Below, in pieces: positions 15,801 through 22,358 of a DNA stretch of 22,358 nucleotides. This DNA is from CAZMRW01 sp964568805 (GTDB taxonomy: Bacteria; Pseudomonadota; Gammaproteobacteria; Methylococcales; Methylomonadaceae). Both the position numbers and the translations under genes were made by a program. Every line of letters starts with the position of its first letter. The first letter of the stretch is position 1. The stretch covers positions 1 to 22,358 of the forward strand of contig CAZMRW010000074.1 in NCBI GenBank assembly GCA_964568805.1, read 5' to 3'. The notes under the pieces were generated by a model. It saw only the letters and a list, made by a program, of their open reading frames with translations. It had not been told where the DNA came from and did not search any database.

Positions 15801-16945
15801 TCCAGGTGTAACGCCTTGCCGTCCAGCCTGCCCTTAACATGCGAACTTAACGTCAGGCTGCCGGGAATCTCGGGCAGAACTACCGCCGGATTAAAATTCC
15901 TGGCCATAGCTGTCAAGTCAAATGCAGGCGAGTCCTGCCAGCAGATCTCTCCGGCAAGCTGAAATAAACCCGCCGTCGATTTGAGCTCCACATTTTCGAT
16001 AGTCATCGCATCTTGCCGGCCTTTTCCGTTAAAGGATAAATCGGATGCCGGCAAGTTGGCTTGCGCCAGTTGCCCTGCCATCGTTATTCGATAATCATTG
16101 AGCAATCCGGTCAGCTCCAGCGAACCTTGTCGGCTTTCAATTTGAGGTGTTGCGGCTGTAACCGGCCATTTGAGATTGCGCCAATCGCCCCGGGCTGTTA
16201 GGTAAGGGGACTCCAGTACGTTTTTTATGTCGCCTTTTAACACCAGATCAAATGGCGACGATAATCGGTTATCGAATGACAACTTGCTCAAGTCGCCGTT
16301 AATCGATGTTGCACCGCGCCATAGGCCGTTTTCTTTGGCGTCGAACTGCCAATCGGTCGTCAAGCTTAAAAGAAATCCCTTGCCTAGTGTGATCTTTACT
16401 TGTGCGGTTATTTCGAGCGGTTTTGCATCAAATTCATGCAAAGTAATGTGCAACTGGTCGTCTTCCGTGGCTGCCGTCATGCGCAGGTTTTTCAGTGTGT
16501 GAAGCTGATCGCCGATTTGCAGTTGCCAATCGCTTAACTGAACGTTTTCTATAACCAATTGCATTGGCAACGACAATTCGGCCGGAAATTCAACAGGGGA
16601 TCGATCCGGAGTCTCCTGGGTTTCGGTCAGGCTGGCGTTAACCCCCTGTACGGTAATATCAATAATTTTCAGCGTACCCAGCAACAGTTTTTTAGCCTGC
16701 CAGGCGAAAATTATGTGATCAATAGCTATCGATTCGGTATCGCTTTGATAATTTATATCGGAGAGCCGGATACGATCGATCAGGCGCCCCTCTATGGTTT
16801 GCACCGTGGCTTTTCCCGGCAGGATTGAAAACACCCGTTGCAACAACCAGCGGCTGCCGGATTCGCTGCTGATAAGTCCCAGCAAGCCAACCGGCATCAT
16901 CAGCACAATAAGCAGACTGGCCAGAAGAACCTTGCGCCGCGTCAT
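12857..16945 (-). CDS. tamB: TamB, translocation and assembly module inner-membrane subunit
   Basis: 1362 residues, similar to the ~1260 of E. coli TamB. The N-terminus has a single membrane anchor (~5-25); the long middle is beta-rich, repetitive and periplasm-spanning; the C-terminal ~400 residues carry the TamB domain (formerly DUF490), with SEALAYLITGRSLNQ at ~1246-1260 and the tail LILRHKLTDSVNVETEAG. TamB partners TamA in outer-membrane homeostasis and, as an AsmA-like protein, is implicated in moving phospholipids to the outer membrane. The ATG overlaps the tamA stop by four bases (ATGA). Residues 632-843 and 844-1055 are a tandem duplication of 212 residues. The frames seen on the opposite strand are shadows. 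Confidence 0.95.
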   Translation of the reverse strand: MTRRKVLLASLLIVLMMPVGLLGLISSESGSRWLLQRVFSILPGKATVQTIEGRLIDRIRLSDINYQSDTESIAIDHIIFAWQAKKLLLGTLKIIDITVQGVNASLTETQETPDRSPVEFPAELSLPMQLVIENVQLSDWQLQIGDQLHTLKNLRMTAATEDDQLHITLHEFDAKPLEITAQVKITLGKGFLLSLTTDWQFDAKENGLWRGATSINGDLSKLSFDNRLSSPFDLVLKGDIKNVLESPYLTARGDWRNLKWPVTAATPQIESRQGSLELTGLLNDYRITMAGQLAQANLPASDLSFNGKGRQDAMTIENVELKSTAGLFQLAGEICWQDSPAFDLTAMARNFNPAVVLPEIPGSLTLSSHVKGRLDGKALHLDGEIKRLSGTLRGHAVAANGRLRLSGDRLEIDSFRIASGANKLAVDGNLGRMQDKLEIAVDMPNLGQLWPGLAGSLTGQGQLLGALKNPAMKFQANGKQLLFAEHGAEQFAINIDYHPDANKSSELHLSAKAIKSGGMVLTKLLVEGVGTLQRHQFTTAINSSYGDLSSALSGSVKAETWQGSFSKLNLTSLDGGRWHLDKNMDISVKQKAAGFDAVINESCLIQQAAFLCAQGRYLAEGDFNVKLKAAELPLSLVQGHLPEKMTLTGKINGDADVQRQHQLLTGRYRVDVPAGSTLQLQTDQKTQEFTFGAFLMSGKINREIMSADLNLALLGQDYVRGQLQLNTGKTQALSGQLAASMVEFDWIKPFVPKLSTVKGDLKADLTLYGTAVKPRVHGDVRFREGVAEIAGHDIEHINIEAVAENKSDRIRLQGAANSGGGSVKLDGIFLFDGDYQFALNAPAFPLTLLEPYLPEQTALKGIIDADAEIRQRSGLMTGHYRLFMPAGTKIINKSELTMPPISLGASELTGQLNGKMLTADIDVGLAGKDYVRGQLQLDTGESQDMNGHITASLVEFAPITPWIPEVTDLKGRLHADITLKGTSVKPVAHGSVHLANASADFVELGLGLRDFNLQALASDDHNHRIRIQGSAKSGAGVVRLDGFVQPELGWPVELRLTGEDFEVAKLPEAEIAVSPELKLAIADGRGQLNGKLNIPKALIRLKQLPENSVNVSSDEIILGQEYIKKEAPVPINIGVNIDVEMGKNVSFEGLGLKTNLSGRLRINQAEQKLVMHGNVDMSKASYKSYGQDLNVRKGRFLFNGPVDNPWLDVEATRLSKNGQVTAILALSGPVKAPKTSIYSEPSLPESEALAYLITGRSLNQVSKSEGNLIAGAALSYGVGQASWIVDKLGIDEFDVKEGETLQDTLVGLGQYLNPDFYVGAKVGLFNKQASLILRHKLTDSVNVETEAGESQRIKLNYEIDVD
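13781..15052 (-). repeat. Internal 636-base tandem duplication within tamB
   Basis: Two units, 15052-14417 and 14416-13781, encode residues 632-843 and 844-1055. They align without gaps at the landmarks: PLSLVQGHLPEKMTLTG with PLTLLEPYLPEQTALKG, DYVRGQLQLNTG with DYVRGQLQLDTG, and GTAVKPRVHGDV with GTSVKPVAHGSV, each exactly 212 residues apart. A third, very diverged start may follow at ~1050. DNA identity is clearly lower than protein similarity, so the duplication is old. Confidence 0.8.
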
Positions 16946-18666
16946 AATCTGCCCCCTGCGGCAAAGTGTATCTGAAACGAGGAATCGGCTTCGTTCAACG
17001 GCAGTGCGAAATCAATGCGAATCGGGCCGATGGGCGAATACCATCTTACGCCCAAACCCGCACCGGTCTTCAAACTGATTTGTTCCGCATTAAACGCATT
17101 ACCGGTATCGATAAAAGCCGCGATGCCCCAGTCTTCGAGAACGGCCTGTTCGTATTCGGCACTGACGACAGTTAAAAATCTGCCGCCGATGACATTTCCC
17201 AGATTATCCTTGGGCCCCAACTCTTTGTAGTCATAACCCCGTATGCTTTTCATGCCGCCGGCATAAAAACGATACGACGTGGGCAGTTTGTCAAACTGGT
17301 CCACCAGCGTTGCTCCCAATTCGGTTCGTCCGATGAATCGCCCATCCCAGGGTAAAGGGTGCATCCACACGGCCGATAAAGCACCCTGAATGAAACTGAC
17401 ATCGGAGAGAGGGTTTTTATAACTGCCGCTGGTGCTAATTTCCACGCGATGGCCTTTGGTCGGGCGCAGCGTATCATTTGCAACGGAACGCAGCCAGCTT
17501 CCGCCCGGCACCAATAATAGCGTTTCATTGGAAAGGGTGCCTGTCTTGAAATCTTCGTAGCTTAAATCGAGAAAAAGCGTCTGCTTCCAGTCATTGTCGA
17601 GATCATGTTTTAACCGTGCGGAAAGCTTTGCGGTTTTGGATTCAAAGCTGTCAGTATCTGTATTTTTGATTCCTGCGCCTAAACTGAAAAAATCGCTGAC
17701 CGGGCTATCCAGGGGAATGCTGTATTCGGCATCTACCGTGGATAAAACCGGCGAGATATCGATATTGGAGGTAAAAAAATGCCCCCGTCGGTTCAGACGG
17801 CGATTGGCATAAGAGGCACTGGCCAGCGGACCGAAGTCAGTATCGAAACCCAGTCCGAAACTGTAGTGATGCCTGCTTTTGGGCGTCAGCGTAATGGTAA
17901 CCGGCACTCGCTGATCGCCGCTTTCCGTATCTGGCCTAATGTCGACCATCTCAAAATAACCGCTTTTTGACAGCGCATTATAGGTATCAACCAGCGGTTC
18001 ACTGTCATAATAATCATTGCTTTTTATGGCGATGAATTTTTCCACAAAATCCGGATCCAATATATCCTGATGCACGGCAACATCGCCAAAATAAAAGCGT
18101 TTGCCCGCATCGAACTCAAGCCGAATGCTGGCAACGTTTTTTTGTGTGTCTATCAATAGCCTGGTTTCTGTAAACGTTCCTTTTAAATAGCCCCGTTCCA
18201 ACGCCAGTGCCTCGATTTGGCGTTTCATCTTTTCGTATTGCCCGTGATGGAGTGGTGCGCCCGTTTTTATCAGCTTGTCCCGCAACTTTTTAAATTCCGG
18301 ATCATCACGAGCCTCGCCCGTGATGATAATGCGGATATCGTTGACGAGAACTTGCGGACCTTGCTCGACAGCAAAATCGGCCTGCCAGCAGTCTTTTTTG
18401 AAAACTAGTGATTTTTTGACGACAGCATGGTAATAACCCAAAGCCCGCATTGCCGGATCAATCTCTTGCTCTGCCTTGGCAAACAGGCGGCGTATTTTCC
18501 ATTCCGGCGCCGCGCATTTTTCCTTAGCAAGCGACAGGTTAAGCCGCACATTGTCCTTAGCCGCGCTATCGGACAAGGAAATGTTTACTTCGGCAAAAAC
18601 AGGCGCTGTTACCAGCGCAAGACACATCAACACGATAATTCTTGCCATCCCGCCGCGCAGCAGCAT
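16942..18666 (-). CDS. tamA: TamA, Omp85-family outer-membrane protein
   Basis: About 574 residues from the ATG at 18666; E. coli TamA has 577. A signal peptide ends VTAPVFA/EVN. POTRA-type domains fill the next ~230 residues, followed by a 16-strand-type barrel with the Omp85 motif IRGYDYKELGP (from ~475) and a C-terminal FQIHF strand. The frame is open to 18777, but the extra 37 residues precede the signal peptide and look non-coding, so I prefer 18666; 18648 (MARIIVL) is equally plausible. No candidate has a strong ribosome-binding site. TamA works with TamB, whose gene overlaps by four bases, in inserting some outer-membrane proteins. Confidence 0.93.
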   Translation of the reverse strand: MLLRGGMARIIVLMCLALVTAPVFAEVNISLSDSAAKDNVRLNLSLAKEKCAAPEWKIRRLFAKAEQEIDPAMRALGYYHAVVKKSLVFKKDCWQADFAVEQGPQVLVNDIRIIITGEARDDPEFKKLRDKLIKTGAPLHHGQYEKMKRQIEALALERGYLKGTFTETRLLIDTQKNVASIRLEFDAGKRFYFGDVAVHQDILDPDFVEKFIAIKSNDYYDSEPLVDTYNALSKSGYFEMVDIRPDTESGDQRVPVTITLTPKSRHHYSFGLGFDTDFGPLASASYANRRLNRRGHFFTSNIDISPVLSTVDAEYSIPLDSPVSDFFSLGAGIKNTDTDSFESKTAKLSARLKHDLDNDWKQTLFLDLSYEDFKTGTLSNETLLLVPGGSWLRSVANDTLRPTKGHRVEISTSGSYKNPLSDVSFIQGALSAVWMHPLPWDGRFIGRTELGATLVDQFDKLPTSYRFYAGGMKSIRGYDYKELGPKDNLGNVIGGRFLTVVSAEYEQAVLEDWGIAAFIDTGNAFNAEQISLKTGAGLGVRWYSPIGPIRIDFALPLNEADSSFQIHFAAGGRL

Positions 18667-19107
18667 CAATACGTGCGTTAAATCGGGCGAAACAGTACGG
18701 AAAGTGCCGGGGATAACCTGCCTGCATTTATCTATCGTCTCATTTATACAACTCATGACTCTTTGTTTAAAAAACACCAGAATCCTGCGCAGAAAGAACC
18801 GTATTGCACGTAGCCAGATTATTGCACGATTGCAGTAAACATCCGAAGGAAAAAGAAGTATTGCGAGGTTCTTTGTTACCAGATAGCAGAATCAAGCCAA
18901 TAACCATCCGCTTAAGAAAATCGGTGTCGAGACTGACTGACCGAGCCCTTTTGACGTGACCGAACTTGAACAGCGAACTGTTGCAAGGCGCCCATTCTCA
19001 AAATCAGCCGCCCCTTTCATTAATTGCCTTTTTTTCTGATTTAGTCAATCAATTACAAAAAAAGAGAATATTCGTCTATCCTTTCCTTATGTGTTAAGGG
19101 GAGGCTA
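18667..19107. other. Divergent intergenic region between tamA and the GTPase cluster
   Basis: Around 440 bases with no supported gene, though part is an open upstream extension of the tamA frame. It should contain promoters for both sides. A TATAAAT on the minus strand near 18742-18748 is a weak -10 candidate for tamA and would favour the later tamA start. The last 90 bases before 19108 are AT-rich. The final ribosome-binding site is very strong (19096-19104). I could not pick a reliable -35/-10 pair for the plus strand. Confidence 0.4.
19096..19104 (+). promoter_or_regulatory. Strong ribosome-binding site of the GTPase cluster
   Basis: AAGGGGAGG lies three to eight bases before the ATG at 19108, an excellent match to the 16S anti-Shine-Dalgarno. 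It fixes the start of the first gene of the cluster and suggests it is well translated. Confidence 0.8.
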
Positions 19108-19845
19108 ATGAATACATCCAGTGACTTGATCTTCATCGATCAACCGCTTTCTGACCAAGGGTTAACAAATGAATCTTATTGGAATTATTTCAAAGATACC
19201 TCGCACCTGTTAAATAATCCCCTTCAAAATCGAGAACAACAGATAACAGAGCTCGTCTATGAAATTCAGAAACACCCTAAGGATTTGAAGGCGCACATTC
19301 AACGAATTTTCTTTTGTTATCAGGAAGATTTAACTGACCCTCTGTTTGCAGCGCTGGTTGATTTTTTGATCGTACTTGATAAACGAGGCAAACATATCAG
19401 CCGCAGGATGATGGCGGGGACGACATCCAAATTATCGGTCGGGCAGAATGCTGTGCTGACTGCAGCCATAAACGATGAAATAAGCGATATGTCATTGCTT
19501 AACGGCAATTGTTACAGTGTTTATTGCCAAGGGCTTATCGGAACCGTCAATCTCGTTGACAAACAGAACGCGGCAGCATCGTCAAATCTCGATCCGCTTA
19601 AATTAGCCGAGGATGCTGTCGAATATAGCCAGTTAGATGAGGCAATGGACATACTGGAAAGTGCAATTGCCGAAAATCCCGAACGAATGGAACTTCACGA
19701 TTTCTTGTTAGAGCTTTATAAATCGACGAACAAACAGGCCAGGTTTGAACAAATGTTTGCCCGGCTATGCGATCTGGATCCCTTTCTGGCTGACCAAAAT
19801 ATTTCGGATAGCTGGAATCAATTGAAAAATTATTTTGAAAGATAG
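19108..19845 (+). CDS. TPR-like protein of unknown function, first gene of the GTPase cluster
   Basis: 245 residues, no signal peptide or membrane segment, so probably cytoplasmic. The N-terminal half is predicted mostly helical and is not recognised. Residues ~160-245 look like TPR helices: LDPLKLAEDAVEYSQLDEAM, DILESAIAENPERMELHDFL and LELYKSTNKQARFEQMFARL, a pattern like the C-terminal domain of FimV-type polar hub proteins. Such repeats usually bind partner proteins. The start is fixed by a strong ribosome-binding site. The next gene starts 11 bases after its stop. A scaffold role for the downstream receiver-like protein or GTPase is an inference from position. Confidence 0.7.
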   Translation: MNTSSDLIFIDQPLSDQGLTNESYWNYFKDTSHLLNNPLQNREQQITELVYEIQKHPKDLKAHIQRIFFCYQEDLTDPLFAALVDFLIVLDKRGKHISRRMMAGTTSKLSVGQNAVLTAAINDEISDMSLLNGNCYSVYCQGLIGTVNLVDKQNAAASSNLDPLKLAEDAVEYSQLDEAMDILESAIAENPERMELHDFLLELYKSTNKQARFEQMFARLCDLDPFLADQNISDSWNQLKNYFER

Positions 19846-19855
19846 TATTGTGATT

Positions 19856-21100
19856 ATGCAAGACTTACACAAAAAAAGGCTAAAAGTAGCCCTGCCCGGG
19901 ATGGATGGCCGGACCCAAAAAACATTGACCCTGTTCATACAAGGGCCTTGTAAAAGCGCCGGCGTCGAGGTAATCGACGGCAGCGATGCCGATATAGATA
20001 TTATTGATCTTGATCTAGCCGGCGGCAAAGAGTTTCTGGCTAAAAAACGGACTGACCAATCGGATATTCCTTCGATAATCCTGTCGCTGAAGGAAATTAA
20101 TCCCGCCGGCTCAGATAGGACTCTTTATCTAAAGAAACCCGTTACCCGCGAGGGTATGCTGGATGTCCTCGGCAAAGCCAAATTGCTTGTTTTAAACAAT
20201 AAAAAAATATCCGCACCTGCAATGCCAGTGGATACCAATCTGCTTGACGAACAACTGGTAACACCGGAGAGTCAGATGGAGCCGAAGGGGGCCGCAGGTT
20301 CGGCGCCGTTAAAGCATTATGCGCTTAATGTCAGCGATAAAGACAAGACATCCAAGCACAGGACAGCGATGCAAATGGATGAAAAAGGCTTCGCCGCCTA
20401 TATGGGAGTAATATCTTCCCTGGACCTTGCCAAGCCGGCTGAATTAAAACAGGCTCTCTATAATCCCAGAGATTATTTTCAAGGTTACGTGCAGTCGGCA
20501 ATTAAAGTTGCGTCGGCAAGAGGCCAGGTACTGGAACTGAATTCCGGCTGGAAACAATTGTTAATTTTCCCCCACAGCAATGAAATTTGGCTTGATGCCG
20601 ATGATAAACAGTTACGTGCTTTTGCCGGAATTTCGATCAATAAAAACGGCAGCCAACAAAAAAGCATGTCTGTGTCGACGCTGAACCCCAAAGCCGTCGT
20701 TAATCACGACCCGGACAAATTCCATAGCAGCGATGCCTTAGCCTGGAAACTGGCATGCTGGACGTCAAAAGGTCGCTATCCGCAGCAGATAGACATCGAT
20801 ATACCGGTTTTTCTTAAACATTGGCCCAATTTTACCCGTTTACTCGCAACTCCTCATGCCATCAGAATTGCAGCATTACTCATAGAAAAACCCAGAACCG
20901 CCGTTAGCGTCGCCAGAGCCTTAAACATCAAACCGGAATATGTTTTCATTTTTATCAGTGCCGCATTCGCTATCGGTTTGCTGGGACAGACTACCAGAAA
21001 CGCAGATACCGCCGTCGCGCCGCCGCCAGAAATTAAACCGAATAAAAAACATAGCCTGTTCAATCGGATAATCAGCAAATTACGAGCAAACAAGGAATAA
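19856..21100 (+). CDS. Receiver-like protein with helical C-terminal domain, unknown function
   Basis: 414 residues from the ATG at 19856; a TTG at 19835 would overlap the previous gene. Residues ~1-105 resemble a degenerate response-regulator receiver: a beta-strand with IDIIDLDLAGG, then IPSIILSL, then YLKKPV, which places an Asp, a Ser and the Lys-Pro pair roughly where a receiver has its Asp, Ser/Thr and Lys. The acidic pair at the first strand is missing (RLKVALPG). A linker with low similarity follows (~115-170). The C-terminal half (~180-385) has an unrecognised alpha/beta part and a helical, winged-helix-like end (FLKHWPNFTRLLATPHAIR, then ARALNIKPEYVFIFISAAF). The tail is basic. It is followed 12 bases later by the GTPase gene. 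Confidence 0.65.
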   Translation: MQDLHKKRLKVALPGMDGRTQKTLTLFIQGPCKSAGVEVIDGSDADIDIIDLDLAGGKEFLAKKRTDQSDIPSIILSLKEINPAGSDRTLYLKKPVTREGMLDVLGKAKLLVLNNKKISAPAMPVDTNLLDEQLVTPESQMEPKGAAGSAPLKHYALNVSDKDKTSKHRTAMQMDEKGFAAYMGVISSLDLAKPAELKQALYNPRDYFQGYVQSAIKVASARGQVLELNSGWKQLLIFPHSNEIWLDADDKQLRAFAGISINKNGSQQKSMSVSTLNPKAVVNHDPDKFHSSDALAWKLACWTSKGRYPQQIDIDIPVFLKHWPNFTRLLATPHAIRIAALLIEKPRTAVSVARALNIKPEYVFIFISAAFAIGLLGQTTRNADTAVAPPPEIKPNKKHSLFNRIISKLRANKE

Positions 21101-21112
21101 CGGAAAAGCACC

Positions 21113-21649
21113 ATGAGTCAGTATAAGATTATTTTTACAGGCCCTGTGGGCGCCGGAAAGACCACAGCAATTCATTCCATTAGTGATGTACCTCCTGTTA
21201 AAACCGATGCGTCGGCCAGCGACATGACCAAGGACAGGAAGTCCGCCACCACTGTGGCAATGGATTACGGCGTTATGAATCTTCCCGGCGGCGAGAAACT
21301 GCATCTCTACGGCACGCCCGGACAGGAACGATTTGACTTCATGTGGGACATTCTGACATCGGGAGGTATCGGCCTGATATTATTATTGGATAATACCCGT
21401 GCCGATCCGTTTCTGGATATGAAATTTTTTCTGGATTCATTTTCCCATTTTATTACCAATACCTCTGTCGCAATCGGCATCACTCAAATGGACCTGAGCG
21501 ACAAACCCGCCATTTCCGATTACCACCTAAAACTCAAGGAAATAGGCCTTAATCCACCGGTCTTTTCTGTTGACGCCAGAGTGAAAAACGACATTTCCAT
21601 TCTTGTCCAGGCACTGCTTTACTCATTGGATCCGGGCTTGGAAGAATAA
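21113..21649 (+). CDS. Small Ras-like GTPase (MglA/Rup-type)
   Basis: 178 residues, the size of a bare G domain. The P-loop is GPVGAGKTT (10-18). A threonine pair, T46/T47, is the likely switch I residue. G3 is YGTPGQERF, with G70 and Q71 matching Ras Gly60/Gln61 but the usual Asp replaced and Pro before Gly. G4 is TQMD (124-127) in place of N/TKxD. No membrane anchor or lipid motif is seen. Prokaryotic GTPases of this kind usually sit beside Roadblock/LC7 proteins that act as GAPs or scaffolds, as MglB does for MglA, and the next gene fits. A GGA-containing ribosome-binding site lies eight bases before the ATG. The process it controls (polarity, motility or another) cannot be told from the sequence. 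Confidence 0.88.
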   Translation: MSQYKIIFTGPVGAGKTTAIHSISDVPPVKTDASASDMTKDRKSATTVAMDYGVMNLPGGEKLHLYGTPGQERFDFMWDILTSGGIGLILLLDNTRADPFLDMKFFLDSFSHFITNTSVAIGITQMDLSDKPAISDYHLKLKEIGLNPPVFSVDARVKNDISILVQALLYSLDPGLEE

Positions 21650-21650
21650 T

Positions 21651-22295
21651 ATGACGGGTTACAGACTTGCCGATGGGCTTTATTTATATCCGACTCCCGC
21701 GGGTGCTTATTATTGCGCATCGTCAAAGGAGCAAGACAAGTCCAGACGTTTTCTGAGAGCATTACTCAAGCTGCCAGAAACGCCTGTGTTATCTATAGAA
21801 CGTTTGCAGCAGCTAATGGAAACCGAAGATGCCGAAAAGTGCCTGGAGTTGTTATACCACTGCCAGAAAATGAGGTTAATTCAAGGTCTGGACAAGCCAT
21901 TAACATCGCCGGCCGGCGCCCTGGATCAATTGCTGCCCGCCATGCTCAGCAAGATTTCGGAAAATGGGAAAGTGTTATTGGCCGATAATCAGGGATTCTA
22001 TCTCGCCAGCCACGGCTTTGTGCATGAAGTGGCTGAAGAATTGTCCGCATTAGGCGCTGAAATAGCAACCGTCCATGAGCGCCGTTCGGGTTTGTTGCTC
22101 AATAACTTAGGCCTTGGCAGTCACGCCTGGGCGGTAGTGAATGCCGGCGGAAACAGCCAGCTCGGATTTTGGCCGTTATTTATAGGCAATACCCGCTTCA
22201 TCATAGCGATTTTCGGCATACCGCATTTTAATCAACCCGAGTTCGTTGATCTGGTTTGGGCGTTAAGCGCTCGCTATGCGACCGACCGTAAATAA
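21651..22295 (+). CDS. Roadblock/LC7-like protein with N-terminal extension
   Basis: 214 residues from the ATG at 21651, one base after the GTPase stop, with GGAAGA upstream. An earlier in-frame start at 21603 would lie inside the GTPase gene and is not needed. The N-terminal ~95 residues are helical with a winged-helix-like feel (LPETPVLSIERLQQLMETED). The C-terminal ~115 residues look like a Roadblock/LC7 domain: a central strand VLLADNQGFYLASHGF, a helix with VHEVAEELSALGAEIATV, and a final helix with LVWALSARYA. Such domains dimerise and bind Ras-like GTPases. The near-zero spacing to the GTPase gene supports a stoichiometric partner. Family assignment is by pattern and needs a profile search. 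Confidence 0.7.
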   Translation: MTGYRLADGLYLYPTPAGAYYCASSKEQDKSRRFLRALLKLPETPVLSIERLQQLMETEDAEKCLELLYHCQKMRLIQGLDKPLTSPAGALDQLLPAMLSKISENGKVLLADNQGFYLASHGFVHEVAEELSALGAEIATVHERRSGLLLNNLGLGSHAWAVVNAGGNSQLGFWPLFIGNTRFIIAIFGIPHFNQPEFVDLVWALSARYATDRK

Positions 22296-22341
22296 TTTGA
22301 ATTTGTAGTTAAACTTTTTACCTAAAATTGAGGAGAATGTA

Positions 22342-22358
22342 ATGCGAGCAGATCTGCT
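22342..22358 (+). CDS. Start of a further gene in the GTPase cluster (cut by window edge)
   Basis: GAGGAG (22330-22335) precedes an ATG at 22342 by six bases; only MRADL and part of the next codon are visible. The gap to the previous gene is 46 bases. A second Roadblock/LC7 gene would fit such clusters, but the visible residues cannot prove it. Confidence 0.5.

Noticed and set aside
18667..18777. N-terminal extension of tamA
   Set aside because: Precedes a normal signal peptide and would bury it; it looks like untranslated leader.
21603..21650. Earlier start of the Roadblock-like gene within the GTPase gene
   Set aside because: The ATG at 21651 has a good ribosome-binding site and is one base after the GTPase stop.
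1..22358. tRNA, rRNA, CRISPR array, integrase or transposase genes
   Set aside because: Looked for regularly spaced repeats, clover-leaf-like sequences and transposase motifs by eye; none was found.

Overview
The window carries about 22 kb of dense, ordinary-looking chromosome from a Gram-negative bacterium. Outer-membrane assembly genes (tamA/tamB), a CRP/Vfr-type regulator ending almost exactly like E. coli CRP, a YhfA-type OsmC protein and an E. coli-type SpeD point to a gammaproteobacterium. The crp / osmC / speD arrangement also occurs in Pseudomonas. A methanotroph of the Methylococcales is my best guess from the gene mix, but nothing seen here (no methane monooxygenase, no rRNA) proves it. 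I see no tRNA, rRNA, CRISPR array or intact insertion sequence.

Layout. (1) Positions 1-1182, minus strand: N-terminal part of a MASE1-CHASE membrane sensor, cut by the window edge. (2) 1183-1531: no convincing gene. (3) 1532-4260, minus strand: a SulP anion transporter fused to a beta-carbonic anhydrase, followed by a small membrane protein with an 11-residue tandem repeat. (4) 4261-4644: divergent regulatory region with a large nested inverted repeat. (5) 4645-9599, plus strand: an overlapping operon of OmpR-type regulator, histidine kinase and a P2-type ATPase resembling Ca2+/Mn2+ (SPCA/PMR1-type) pumps. (6) 9596-9717: REP-like inverted repeat. (7) 9741-11763: crp (minus) divergent from an osmC/yhfA-like gene and speD (plus). 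(8) 11765-11852: two hairpins between convergent genes. (9) 11884-18666, minus strand: tamA-tamB with 4-nt overlap, then a glycerophosphodiester phosphodiesterase. (10) 19108 to the end, plus strand: a tight run of a TPR-like protein, a receiver-like protein with a helical C-terminal domain, a small Ras-like GTPase, a Roadblock/LC7-type protein and the first codons of a further gene.

How they work together. Region 3 looks like an inorganic-carbon uptake unit: bicarbonate import coupled to CO2/bicarbonate interconversion. Region 5 looks like a self-contained sensing and cation-export or homeostasis operon. Region 9 is outer-membrane biogenesis plus phospholipid-headgroup turnover. Region 10 is the least described part. 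A small GTPase next to Roadblock proteins recalls MglA/MglB polarity switches, but here it is joined to an atypical receiver protein and a TPR protein whose roles are unknown. It is the best candidate in this window for an undescribed system.
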